Assembly: GCA_038214085.1 (NCBI GenBank)
Contig: JBBQSF010000125.1
Location: 1 to 8,709 of the forward strand
DNA: 8,709 nt
Source: JBBQSF01 sp038214085
GTDB lineage: Bacteria > Bacteroidota > Bacteroidia > Bacteroidales > CG2-30-32-10
Direction: 5' to 3'
In this document: piece after piece, positions 1 to 6,491 of the stretch
Layout: each line of letters opens with the position of its first letter
Numbering within the stretch: the first letter of the stretch is position 1
Program-made: the position numbers and the translations under genes
Notes under the pieces: model-generated
Databases searched by the model: none
What the model was told of the DNA's origin: nothing
What the model saw: only the letters and a program-made list of their open reading frames with translations

Positions 1-1
1 T

Positions 2-307
2 GCTTCAGGTTGGCTTGGTGCTTACGTTGGAGGTATGTTAGGTGGATTTGGCGATATGGGAACCGGAATTTTTATCGTGGTTTTCGTTATTATGCTCATT
101 TTCTGGGGACTTTCTCTTTTAGGAGCAATCAAAATGTTTGGCTTGAAAAAATCAGGATTCATTCTGTACGTTATTCCTAACGGATTAATGGCTTTATTAC
201 AAATTTTCTCAATTGCTACAGCATTTACTACAGGTGGATTGGTTTACTTACTCGTAAGTATTCTTTTCATCGTTCTTTACGCTCAGAATTTGAAATTCAT
301 GAAGTAA
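2..307 (+). CDS. C-terminal part of a hydrophobic membrane protein, 5' end outside the window
   Basis: The reading frame is open from the first complete codon at base 2 to a TAA at 305-307, so the gene starts upstream of the window and the ATG at 35 is probably internal. About 101 residues are visible. They start with a Gly-rich stretch (GAYVGGMLGGFGDMGTG), followed by three likely membrane helices: one after GTGIF, one after the KKSGF turn, and one at GGLVYLLVSILFIVLYA. The last residues (NLKFMK) are basic and probably face the cytoplasm. I do not recognise the family. A strong terminator follows 20 bp after the stop, so this is the last gene of its transcript. That it is a real membrane-protein gene is well supported; its function is unknown. 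Confidence 0.7.
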   Translation, partial: ASGWLGAYVGGMLGGFGDMGTGIFIVVFVIMLIFWGLSLLGAIKMFGLKKSGFILYVIPNGLMALLQIFSIATAFTTGGLVYLLVSILFIVLYAQNLKFMK

Positions 308-327
308 TAAACAATTTTGTTTTTATT

Positions 328-363
328 AAAAGAAGCTTCCACAATAGGAGGCTTCTTTTTTTT
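328..363 (+). terminator. Rho-independent terminator after the first gene
   Basis: A 9-bp stem, GAAGCTTCC (332-340) with GGAGGCTTC (347-355), contains one G-T wobble and closes a 6-base loop (ACAATA). It is preceded by four A and followed by eight T (356-363). It ends the transcript of the gene stopping at 307 and sits directly before the promoter of the next gene. Confidence 0.9.
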
Positions 364-370
364 ACCTTTG
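363..370 (+). promoter_or_regulatory. Bacteroidota-type -7 promoter element (TACCTTTG)
   Basis: TACCTTTG matches the Bacteroidota -7 consensus TAnnTTTG exactly. It lies 13 bp before the ATG at 384, so transcription would start around 375-378 with a leader of only about 6-9 bases. No convincing -33 TTG element is visible: the expected place is occupied by the terminator hairpin of the previous gene. Confidence 0.65.
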
Positions 371-383
371 CACTATAGATTAA

Positions 384-893
384 ATGGATACAAAACAAAA
401 AAACATACGATTTACATCAAAAAGAAGAAAATTTCTGCTGATCATTGCAGTGCTGGCTACATTTATTTCAGCATCAGTCTATTTTTTTATTAATTTTTTA
501 CTCCTTATAAAATTTTCAGCAATTGAGAAATTAATGGCAGCACCATTTTTCAATGAAACATACAAGCAACTCTCTGAAGCAACTCTCTTTAATTATTATA
601 TTAATATTTCAGTATCCCTGATCACTTTTTTTTCACTTATTCTGATGCTAAATAGAAAGAAAACAGGTTTCTATTTTTATTTTTTCACCCGCGTGCTTTT
701 ACTGGCAAATATTACACTGCTAAATAAATCTTTCACTCCCTCTCTGTCATCATATACACAAGTTTCTTTAGCATTGATTTTTTCAGTTTGGATGATACTG
801 GTATACTCCTTTCTTACCTCTAAGAAAAGCAAACCAAATACTGATGAAGTTATTGCAGTAGAGCCGGAGCAAACAAATACGACATTTGTCTAG
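384..893 (+). CDS. Small four-helix integral membrane protein, unknown function
   Basis: This 169-residue protein has a basic N-terminus (KQKNIRFTSKRRK, positive-inside) and four probable membrane helices at about residues 17-44, 70-90, 95-114 and 124-145. A polar tail follows (SKKSKPNTDEV...EPEQTNTTFV) that is probably cytoplasmic. There are no cysteines or recognisable catalytic motifs, and I do not know the family. The start is supported by an exact Bacteroidota -7 box 13 bp upstream. The gene stands alone on its transcript and converges on pyrD: its TAG stop at 891-893 and the pyrD TAG on the other strand share the four bases CTAG (890-893), with no terminator between them. Confidence 0.75.
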   Translation: MDTKQKNIRFTSKRRKFLLIIAVLATFISASVYFFINFLLLIKFSAIEKLMAAPFFNETYKQLSEATLFNYYINISVSLITFFSLILMLNRKKTGFYFYFFTRVLLLANITLLNKSFTPSLSSYTQVSLALIFSVWMILVYSFLTSKKSKPNTDEVIAVEPEQTNTTFV

Positions 894-1804
894 CTAACCT
901 TTAAGGCTCCCACAATTTCCGAGGCTTTTGTGATTCCTTTTCTTACAAGATATTCATCAATTCCTTGGGCAATCTTAAGTGCAGCCATGGGATCAATAAA
1001 ATTAGCAGTACCCACCTGAATGGCACTTGCACCTGCCAGCATAAACTCAATGGCATCAGTGGCACTCATGATTCCTCCCAAACCAATTACAGGAATTTTC
1101 ACAGCATTAGAAACCTGCCACACCATGCGCAGTGCAACTGGTTTAATTGCCGGACCAGATAAACCGCCAGTAATAGTTGACAATAAAGGCCTCATTGTTT
1201 CTGCATCAACAGCCATACCCAAAAGAGTATTTATTACAGATACTGCGTCGGCACCAGCATCTTCAACAGATTTAGCAATATCAGCAATGCTCGTAACGTT
1301 AGGCGATAACTTAACAATAAGGCATTTTTTATAAGCTTTCCGAATTGCCTTGGTAACCTCACTTGCCGAAGCACAACTTGTTCCAAATGCCATGCCTCCC
1401 AACTTTACATTTGGGCAGGATATGTTCAATTCAATAGCAGGAATGGCATCAAGATCGTTCAGCTTTTCAACAACAGCAATATAATCCTCAATTTTTGAAC
1501 CCGAAACATTCACAATAATATTGGTATTGTATTTTTTAATTTTCGGATAAATATTTTCAATAAAATAATCCACTCCTTTATTTTGCAAACCAACAGCATT
1601 AAGCATTCCCGAAGCGGTTTCTGCCATACGTGGATAAGGATTTCCTTCGCGTGCTTCGAGTGTGGTTCCTTTAACGATGATTCCGCCAAGCAAACCCGGA
1701 TCGTAAAAATCTTCGAATTCAGGACCATAACCGTAGGTTCCGGACGCAGTAAGCACCGGGTTTTTCAAAATTAAATCTTTTATTTTTATTTTCAGATCTG
1801 CCAT
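890..1804 (-). CDS. pyrD: Dihydroorotate dehydrogenase, type 1B catalytic subunit
   Basis: Oxidises dihydroorotate to orotate, the fourth step of de novo pyrimidine synthesis, in the cytosol. Its FMN passes electrons to PyrK. The 304 residues match the usual type 1 length. Visible signatures are the N-terminal NPVLTASGTYGYG (15-27), GIIVKGTT with the FMN-contacting Lys45, and VNVSGS (98-103). ELNISCPN (125-132) carries Cys130, the catalytic base expected of class 1 enzymes, where class 2 has serine. VKLSPN contains Lys165, and GGLSGPAIKPVALR lies at 213-226. PVIGLGGI (238-245) and GASAIQVGTA (258-267) are the FMN-phosphate loops. The ATG at 1804 overlaps the 3' end of pyrK by 13 bp in another frame, which suggests translational coupling and supports assignment to the 1B heterotetramer with NAD as acceptor. 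Confidence 0.96.
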   Translation of the reverse strand: MADLKIKIKDLILKNPVLTASGTYGYGPEFEDFYDPGLLGGIIVKGTTLEAREGNPYPRMAETASGMLNAVGLQNKGVDYFIENIYPKIKKYNTNIIVNVSGSKIEDYIAVVEKLNDLDAIPAIELNISCPNVKLGGMAFGTSCASASEVTKAIRKAYKKCLIVKLSPNVTSIADIAKSVEDAGADAVSVINTLLGMAVDAETMRPLLSTITGGLSGPAIKPVALRMVWQVSNAVKIPVIGLGGIMSATDAIEFMLAGASAIQVGTANFIDPMAALKIAQGIDEYLVRKGITKASEIVGALKVS

Positions 1805-2568
1805 TTCAAGTCATTTATATTAAACACCGGACCTTCTGTACATACACACTTATTTCCCTGTGTGGTTTCTGTTACACAACACAAACATGCGCCAATTCCG
1901 CATGCCATAGTGTTTTCGAGAGATACTTCGCATGAAACATTTTCCTGTTTTGCAATAGAAGCAACAGCTTTCATCATGGGTTCGGGCCCACAGCAAAATA
2001 TTTTTCCAAAACTTTTAAGGTCATTGATAAAAACACTATGAGAAGTTACCAAACCTTTTTCCCCTGATGATCCGTCCTCGGTTATAATAAAAAGGTCACC
2101 ATATTTTTGATATTCTTCCTTTTCACTTATTTCATTAATATTTCTAGCTCCAATAAGGACAGTAACTTTCCTTCCTTGTTTTTTTAATGTTTTTGCAAGA
2201 TAAAGTAAGGGGGCAACCCCACAACCGCCACCAACAAGCAGTGCATCACCTGCAAAGTCAAGCCCAAAACCGTTCCCTAAGGGATATACCAAATTGATTT
2301 TGTCTCCTGCAATAAGTGTTCGCAATTTGGCCGTACCTTTTCCTACACATTTAATATAAATATCCACTGTGTTTTGGTGATAATCCACGTTGTGAATAGA
2401 AATTGGCCTGCGTAAAAAAGTAGTGGCTGAATTTTCAACCAACACTTCAGCAAACTGTCCTGGCAAAATTTCGGGCAAGGCTTCATTTAATTTCAAGCGC
2501 AAGAGGTAATGCGAATTATTCAGGTTTATATTCTGCTCAACTGTAAAATCGTGAATATTTTTTTTCAA
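1792..2568 (-). CDS. pyrK: Dihydroorotate dehydrogenase electron-transfer subunit, FAD and [2Fe-2S]
   Basis: PyrK takes electrons from PyrD-FMN through a [2Fe-2S] cluster and FAD to NAD. The 258 residues show the ferredoxin-reductase fold in order. An FAD barrel carries RRPISI (53-58). An NAD-binding part starts with LLVGGGCGVAPL (110-121) and includes the CCGPEPMM motif (192-199). The C-terminal cluster site is CGIGAC-LC-C (Cys223, Cys228, Cys231), with a fourth ligand at Cys243 or Cys241 just before EGPVF. Cys230 is an extra cysteine where many homologues have glycine. The start codon is TTG: no ATG occurs between the upstream in-frame TAA and the conserved N-terminus KKNIHDFTVEQN, which aligns with the usual PyrK start. 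It ends TGA inside the beginning of pyrD. A terminator of the preceding gene lies about 18 bp upstream of the start. Confidence 0.95.
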   Translation of the reverse strand: MKKNIHDFTVEQNINLNNSHYLLRLKLNEALPEILPGQFAEVLVENSATTFLRRPISIHNVDYHQNTVDIYIKCVGKGTAKLRTLIAGDKINLVYPLGNGFGLDFAGDALLVGGGCGVAPLLYLAKTLKKQGRKVTVLIGARNINEISEKEEYQKYGDLFIITEDGSSGEKGLVTSHSVFINDLKSFGKIFCCGPEPMMKAVASIAKQENVSCEVSLENTMACGIGACLCCVTETTQGNKCVCTEGPVFNINDLKWQI

Positions 2569-2585
2569 TTTGGCTAATTTTCTGT

Positions 2586-2613
2586 TAATAAAAAGCCCCC
2601 TTTATCGGGGGGC
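2586..2613 (-). terminator. Rho-independent terminator between the DUF5606-like gene and pyrK
   Basis: Read on the minus strand, GCCCCC (2613-2608) pairs with GGGGGC (2600-2595) around a 7-base loop and is followed by TTTTTATT. It lies 7 bp after the stop of the gene ending at 2620 and about 18 bp before the pyrK start codon. It must therefore end the upstream transcript or act within the pyrKD leader. Confidence 0.8.
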
Positions 2614-2619
2614 AATAGT

Positions 2620-3063
2620 TTATTCGGCTTTGGGTTCAGTTTCGCTGGTGGTTTCGGTCGACACTTCTTCCGTTTTCTCTTCTGGCGTTAGCAAACCATG
2701 CCCAATTAAAATATTATACCACATAAAAAGCTTGCGGATATCTGAAATATAAACCCGATCTTTATCATACGTTGGGAGCACTTCTTCCAAATATTTTTTC
2801 AATTCAGCATCTGCTGATTTATGGTCGATACAAGGCTTTCCATCTTCTTTCTTGTATATCATTCCAAACACGTCCTTTAATGGAAGGTCCTTATCTGTAG
2901 TGAATATACTGATATCTTCCAGTGAGCTTACTTTATCCGATACATAAGCCGGAAAACGCTTCTGGTCAACTAATGATTCTACAATAAGTCCGCTTTTGGT
3001 TTGGGCAACTGATTTAAACAAACCACTTTTCCCCGATAATGATAATATTCCTGTTAAATCCAT
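2620..3063 (-). CDS. DUF5606-like protein, unknown function
   Basis: This is a 147-residue soluble protein without signal peptide or membrane segments. The pattern resembles the Bacteroidota family DUF5606 as I remember it. The start is ILSLSGKSGLFKSVAQTKSGLIVESL (6-31), then KRFPAY and KVSSLEDISIF (44-54). A conserved C-terminal block, DAELKKYLEEVLPTYDKDRVYISDIRKLFMWYNIL, spans about 85-119. The tail from residue 128 is acidic and low-complexity (Glu/Thr) and is probably disordered. No catalytic motif is evident and the molecular role is unknown. An exact -7 box 18 bp upstream of the ATG supports the start. A strong hairpin follows the stop, so the gene appears to be its own transcript, although it lies directly upstream of pyrKD in the same direction. 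Confidence 0.85.
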   Translation of the reverse strand: MDLTGILSLSGKSGLFKSVAQTKSGLIVESLVDQKRFPAYVSDKVSSLEDISIFTTDKDLPLKDVFGMIYKKEDGKPCIDHKSADAELKKYLEEVLPTYDKDRVYISDIRKLFMWYNILIGHGLLTPEEKTEEVSTETTSETEPKAE

Positions 3064-3080
3064 AACCTATTATTTTTTTA

Positions 3081-3088
3081 CAAAAGTA
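3081..3088 (-). promoter_or_regulatory. Bacteroidota-type -7 element (TACTTTTG) for the DUF5606-like gene
   Basis: The minus strand reads TACTTTTG at 3088-3081, an exact TAnnTTTG match 17 bp from the ATG at 3063. No -33 TTG at normal spacing is obvious. Together with the element at 3193-3200 it makes a divergent promoter pair in a 156-bp intergenic region that otherwise shows only AT-rich sequence. Confidence 0.6.
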
Positions 3089-3192
3089 AAAAAAAACACA
3101 AATCGTACTCTTTTTATATTAAATAATTAATTAACAGAAACGGATAAAGGGTTAACAATTCGACAGGGATCATTCCACTGAAAAGTATTTTT

Positions 3193-3200
3193 TACTTTTA
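3193..3200 (+). promoter_or_regulatory. Probable -7 element (TACTTTTA) for the YkgJ-type gene
   Basis: TACTTTTA differs from TAnnTTTG only in the last base and lies 19 bp before the ATG at 3220, so the leader would be short. The surrounding TTTTTTACTTTT is an inverted copy of the same string around the opposite promoter (3080-3094), as expected for two promoters of one class facing away from each other. Confidence 0.4.
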
Positions 3201-3219
3201 CACCTTCAAAACCTATATC

Positions 3220-3720
3220 ATGAATATTGATCTGCAAAAAAATTACGAAGCAGCAAAACATCAGGAAAATCAAAATAAAAAGTTTTTTTCAAGACTTAAA
3301 AAAACCAAACCAGCAAATTTAGACCTGCTGGCCAGCAATGCTCACAACAAGGTTTTTGCTAACATTGATTGCCTTAAATGCGCCAATTGCTGCAGCACTA
3401 TAAGTCCAATGATCACGGATAAAGACATTGCCCGTATTGCAAAATACCTAAAATTTCGCCCTGCAGTTTTTACAGAAAAGTTTTTATATCTCGATAACGA
3501 AAACGATTATGTTTTTAATCAGAGCCCCTGCCCTTTTTTGGGAAGTGACAATTATTGCAGCATTTACGATGCACGACCTAAAGCCTGCGCCGAATATCCA
3601 CATACCAACCGAAAGCATTTTGTTCAAATATTAGACCTCACACTAAAAAATACTTTTGTATGCCCTGCTGCTTTTGAGGTGGTGGAAGAGCTTAAAAAAA
3701 ACTACTGTAGTCACTTCTAG
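3220..3720 (+). CDS. YkgJ-family CxxCxxCC cysteine-cluster protein
   Basis: This is a 166-residue cytosolic protein. After a Lys-rich N-terminus it carries CLKCANCC (Cys51, 54, 57, 58), the defining CxxCxxCC of the YkgJ family, annotated as binding zinc or an iron cluster. Further conserved cysteines follow: CPFL (Cys104), YCSIYDARPKAC (Cys113, Cys123) followed by AEYPHTN, and FVCPAA (Cys148). The pattern indicates a metal or Fe-S site, but the reaction is unknown for the family. The gene has its own weak promoter and converges on the TerC gene, with 35 bp between them. Its last part, codons 110-161, is duplicated in direct orientation at 6971-7126. After that shared block this copy ends with YCSHF before TAG, whereas the displaced copy stops at once. 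Its present 3' end may therefore have come with the neighbouring block. Confidence 0.88.
   Translation: MNIDLQKNYEAAKHQENQNKKFFSRLKKTKPANLDLLASNAHNKVFANIDCLKCANCCSTISPMITDKDIARIAKYLKFRPAVFTEKFLYLDNENDYVFNQSPCPFLGSDNYCSIYDARPKACAEYPHTNRKHFVQILDLTLKNTFVCPAAFEVVEELKKNYCSHF
3547..3702 (+). repeat. Left copy of a 156-bp direct repeat (3' end of the YkgJ-type gene)
   Basis: This stretch aligns without gaps to 6971-7126 at a constant offset of 3424 bp. A hand count gives 135 identical bases of 156 (about 87%). Both edges of the similarity are sharp, at codon 110 of the gene and at codon 161. The two copies bracket 3703-6970. Confidence 0.9.
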
Positions 3721-3755
3721 ACTTAAATTGCCTCTATATTTGAATACTAAAGGAA

Positions 3756-4649
3756 TTATGTTTTATGCTTTCTCAAAATTATTGAAGCAAGAACAGAAAT
3801 GACTAAAATGCTTAAAATTAAATACAGAGAAGACAGAATAGGAATTTTATAATAAGGAGCTATGCACATTTTGCATCCAACAAATACTAAAATTGCAGAT
3901 AAGCCATATTTAAGATAATAAAAATACTTGGTTATTCCTGCCAGCGCAAAATACAAGGCTCTCAGCCCTAAAATGGCAAAAACATTTGATGTAAAAATTA
4001 TAAAAGTGTCGTTTGAAATAGCAAGAATTGCGGGGACAGAATCAACTGCAAAAATTAAATCAGTAAATTCAACTACTAGCAATACAATAAAAAGAGGAGT
4101 TGCAAATGTTTTATTATTAATCTTTACAAAAAAACTTCCTTCATGCATTTGTTCTGTAACAGGAAAAAACTATTTAAACAACCTTACCAGCGGATTTTTT
4201 TCAGGGTTAATTTTTTCATCTTTATGAAAAAGCATTTTAATTCCGGTATAAACAAGAAGCACACCGAAAACATAAATGATCCAATGAAATTTATTGATAA
4301 GCGCAACACCTGCAAAAATAAAAACTGCACGCAAAACAAGTGCACCCAATATTCCCCAAAACAAGACTTTATGCTGATATTTTGGATTTACATCAAAAAA
4401 ACCGAAAATCATTATGAATACGAACAAATTATCAACACTAAGGGATTTTTCAATAAGATAAGCTGTTAAGAACTCAAATGCTTTTTCTTTGCCCATTAAA
4501 ACATAAACGCCATAATTAAAAATCATAGCCAGGCTTATCCAAACGGCCGTCCAAATAAGAGCTTCTTTAATTTTTACTTCGTGAGATTTGCGATGAAAAA
4601 TGCCCAGATCAATTGCCAACATAACAATAACGAAAGCAATAAAACCCAT
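3756..4649 (-). pseudogene. TerC-family membrane protein interrupted by an in-frame TAG
   Basis: The TerC/Alx family comprises multi-helix inner-membrane proteins; studied members move Mn(II) or supply it to exported enzymes. The two pieces are in the same frame. The first (159 residues, to the stop at 4172-4170) has MLAIDLGIFHRKSHEV (10-25), LIEKSLSVDNLFVFIM (65-80) and several helices, ending NPLVRLFK. After TAG the frame reads FFPVTEQ and then MHEGSFFVK from an ATG at 4148, with VEFTDLIFAVDSVPAILAIS, and runs to TAA at 3756. Reading the stop as Lys gives a continuous RLF-K-K-FFPVTE and a protein of 297 residues, close to the normal length. Both acidic motifs thought to bind metal are kept, one in each piece. 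The N-terminus is several residues shorter than usual. Possibilities are a recent nonsense mutation, a base-calling error, or expression as two pieces. This is the last gene of the TerB-VTT-VTT-TerC run. Confidence 0.85.
4170..4172 (-). other. In-frame TAG splitting the TerC gene
   Basis: This is one amber codon within an otherwise continuous reading frame. The context is TTT AAA TAG TTT TTT CCT, and a one-base change of AAG to TAG would explain it. TAG is a normal stop elsewhere in the window (genes ending at 893, 890 on the minus strand, and 3720), so reassignment is unlikely. Confidence 0.9.
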
Positions 4650-4682
4650 TCAAACATAAATATCTACTATCATTGTTTATCT

Positions 4683-5297
4683 TTAAATCAAATATTTAAT
4701 TAATACAAACCCGCCAATTAATACAATTGTAAATCCCACTGCAATGATGTTGAAATATTTTTCAATAAAACGCTTAATGCTTGGTCCAAATTTCCAAATA
4801 AGATATGCAACCAGAAAAAATCTTGCTCCTCGACTTATTACTGAGGCAATAAAAAACATGGTTAAATTAACATCAAAAACGCCCGAAGTTATGGTAAATA
4901 CTTTATAAGGAATGGGAGTAAATCCAGCAGTAAATATTATCCAGAAATCCCATTTGTCAAAAAGTGCTTTAATACCATAAAACAATTCGAACGAAAAACC
5001 AGGAATATTGTTAAAGAAAAATTGTGCAAATTGGGTAAATTCGCCATTAGCAGCTATCCATGCATAATATCCGATGCCGTATCCTACAAAAGCACCGGCT
5101 ACTGATCCAACCGTGCAAATTAATGCAAAACGGAACGATTTAGCAGCGGCTCCTAGTGCCAGAGCAATTAACAATACATCGGGCGGGATCGGGAAAAATA
5201 CCGATTCGGCAAATGCGAAAATAAAAAGAGCCATTGCTCCATAAGGCGAAAGTGCCCAACTTAGCACCCAGTTGTATAATTTTTTTACCCAATTCAT
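4683..5297 (-). CDS. YqaA-like VTT/DedA-superfamily membrane protein
   Basis: This 204-residue integral membrane protein has the VTT (SNARE-associated/DedA) fold. ESVFFPIPPDVLL (31-43) is the first half-helix motif, with the acidic residue and Pro-x-Pro-Pro. A Gly/Ala-rich helix, VGSVAGAFVGYGIGYYAW, spans about 63-80. The second re-entrant motif is FTAGFTPIPYKVFTITSGVF (122-141), followed by SRGARFFLVAYLIWKFG (155-171) and a last helix at 184-203. This order is typical of the YqaA branch. Related DedA proteins carry polyprenyl or other phospholipids across the membrane and support proton-gradient and envelope homeostasis; the substrate of YqaA is unknown. It lies 16 bp after the other VTT gene and 33 bp before the TerC gene, so co-transcription is likely. 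Confidence 0.85.
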   Translation of the reverse strand: MNWVKKLYNWVLSWALSPYGAMALFIFAFAESVFFPIPPDVLLIALALGAAAKSFRFALICTVGSVAGAFVGYGIGYYAWIAANGEFTQFAQFFFNNIPGFSFELFYGIKALFDKWDFWIIFTAGFTPIPYKVFTITSGVFDVNLTMFFIASVISRGARFFLVAYLIWKFGPSIKRFIEKYFNIIAVGFTIVLIGGFVLIKYLI

Positions 5298-5313
5298 TGC
5301 TCAACAAATCTAT

Positions 5314-5907
5314 TTAAAACACACTGAAAATAACAATGGCATAGAGTACAAAACGTACGTACCTGAATAGTGCCCAAAGCAAATAATTCCTGAAATTGTA
5401 TTTTATCAATCCACAAGCCATACTAACAACTGAATGTGGAAGTGGTAACATGGCACCTACAAATACAAAAAAGCCGCCCCATTTGCGAAGGTTACTGATA
5501 TGCTTGGCAATTTTATTTTCAATATGATATCTTACTGATGGTATCCGAAATAGCAATTGACCAATAAAATATGCAATTACTCCTCCAATATAGGACAAAG
5601 TGGCTATAATAAATAAGAACAGCCAGGGGTTAACCGCTTTTGCAGCCCATGCAATAAATATTTCAGGTGGTAGTAAGCCCAAAAAAGTTTCAGAAATTAA
5701 AAAAACCGAGAATACAGCCTGAACGGAGTAGTTGGCAACTAAAGTAGTAAGCAAAGCGTTTATATCAATAAAAAAATATTCGAGTGCTAATAAAATAGCA
5801 ACGAAAACCAGAATAGTAATCCCTCCTTTAACTGCTGTGACTTTTAAAAAACTATAAAACTTCGTTATTTTATAATAACGATTCATTAAAATCATTTTTC
5901 TATACAT
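5314..5907 (-). CDS. VTT/DedA-family membrane protein
   Basis: This 197-residue membrane protein is related to, but clearly different from, its downstream neighbour. A helix at about 28-48 is followed by the acidic re-entrant motif ISETFLGLLPPEIFIAW (71-87), the equivalent of E-x-PxPP. After it come a Gly-containing helix (FIIATLSYIGGVIAYFIGQLLF, about 99-120) and a basic linker. The second motif is VFVGAMLPLPHSVVSMACGLIKYNFRNYL (148-176), then FRYVRF, where Arg is expected, and a final helix. The family role is probable lipid or lipid-phosphate transport across the inner membrane. The ATG at 5907 is 7 bp after the TerB-like stop. ATGs at 5895 and 5886 (residues 5 and 8) are equally possible starts and would not change the domain. 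Confidence 0.8.
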   Translation of the reverse strand: MYRKMILMNRYYKITKFYSFLKVTAVKGGITILVFVAILLALEYFFIDINALLTTLVANYSVQAVFSVFLISETFLGLLPPEIFIAWAAKAVNPWLFLFIIATLSYIGGVIAYFIGQLLFRIPSVRYHIENKIAKHISNLRKWGGFFVFVGAMLPLPHSVVSMACGLIKYNFRNYLLWALFRYVRFVLYAIVIFSVF

Positions 5908-5914
5908 TAGTCTT

Positions 5915-6406
5915 TCACTTAATTTTCATTATTTTTTTCTTGTAAATTATAAAGAGGTCGTCCTCATCCTCATTGTTTTTTATTCCATCAATTAAAAGAT
6001 TTAATAATCCTGGGATTTCATTTTCGTTAAACCCTGACTTTATTGCAAAACTGGTAGTTAATCGCATTTCAGCGTTATCTATTTTACCATCGGCTAAAAC
6101 CATTTTTACTAAATCATACATTTGTTCAAAACGCTTGGATAACTCGGTGCTTGGAGCGTACGAATCTTTTTTTGATGTTTCTATTAAATCAAGGATTTCG
6201 TCCTCGGTAAATCCTATCTTTCTTCCCAATTTTTGAAGCATTTCTGTTTCTGTGGCATCAACTATGCCATCAGCAAGAGCAATTTGGATGAGATGACCAA
6301 AATGTTCCTTATCTTGTTTTCTGGAATGATGTTCAAAGTGCTCTATAATATCCATAATTTGTAAATTTTTAATTGTTTTCGTAGAATTTTGAATTTCTTC
6401 ATTCAC
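5915..6406 (-). CDS. TerB-like alpha-helical protein
   Basis: This 163-residue soluble, helical protein has the TerB (tellurite-resistance/DjlA-like) repeat structure. HLIQIALADGIVDATETEMLQKLGRKIGFTEDEI (38-71) and LVKMVLADGKIDNAEMRLTTSFAIKSGFNENEI (99-131) are two similar halves. Each has the ADGxxDxxE motif that in TerB-type domains lies near acidic, metal-binding residues. TerB proteins sit at the inner face of the membrane and are proposed to partner TerC, which fits its position as the first gene of this run. The start is GTG at 6406, preceded by AAAAAG and bounded by an upstream in-frame TGA. An ATG at 6355 would give a 146-residue protein and keeps the whole domain. An acidic stretch (NNEDEDD) precedes the basic C-terminus. 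Confidence 0.82.
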   Translation of the reverse strand: MNEEIQNSTKTIKNLQIMDIIEHFEHHSRKQDKEHFGHLIQIALADGIVDATETEMLQKLGRKIGFTEDEILDLIETSKKDSYAPSTELSKRFEQMYDLVKMVLADGKIDNAEMRLTTSFAIKSGFNENEIPGLLNLLIDGIKNNEDEDDLFIIYKKKIMKIK

Positions 6407-6429
6407 CTTTTTACATGTTCATTTACATG

Positions 6430-6437
6430 CAAAATTC
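6430..6437 (-). promoter_or_regulatory. Possible -7 element (GAATTTTG) for the TerB-like gene
   Basis: The minus strand reads GAATTTTG, one base away from TAnnTTTG, 23 bp before the GTG at 6406. It would give a leader of about 15 bases. The match is imperfect, and the run could instead be read from the stronger promoter at 6787-6794 through the small gene at 6492-6779. Confidence 0.25.
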
Positions 6438-6491
6438 AATTCCATGAAAAATTTCAGGAGAGATCTGGTGAAGAATTAAAAAAATATGAAA

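Noticed and set aside
965..1774. Open frames on the plus strand and in another minus frame within pyrD
   Set aside because: They lie entirely inside a gene with full catalytic signatures, have no family pattern of their own and are explained as shadows of it.
3694..3713. Short dyad with a T run on the minus strand as a terminator for the TerC transcript
   Set aside because: The stem is only about four base pairs and lies inside the ykgJ-type coding sequence. It is too weak to call.
3756..4148. The C-terminal TerC piece as an independent gene starting at 4148
   Set aside because: The frame continues without another stop to the TAG at 4170-4172, the seven codons in between encode the expected TerC linker, and there is no promoter or ribosome site. 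One broken gene is the simpler reading.
4170..4172. TAG read as pyrrolysine or another reassigned codon
   Set aside because: Three other genes in the window end normally at TAG, and the position is a non-catalytic linker where Lys or Arg is expected.
3928..4469. Plus-strand open frames across the TerC gene
   Set aside because: They are antisense to clear TerC motifs, Lys/Asn-rich as expected of the reverse of AT-rich coding DNA, and have no start signals.
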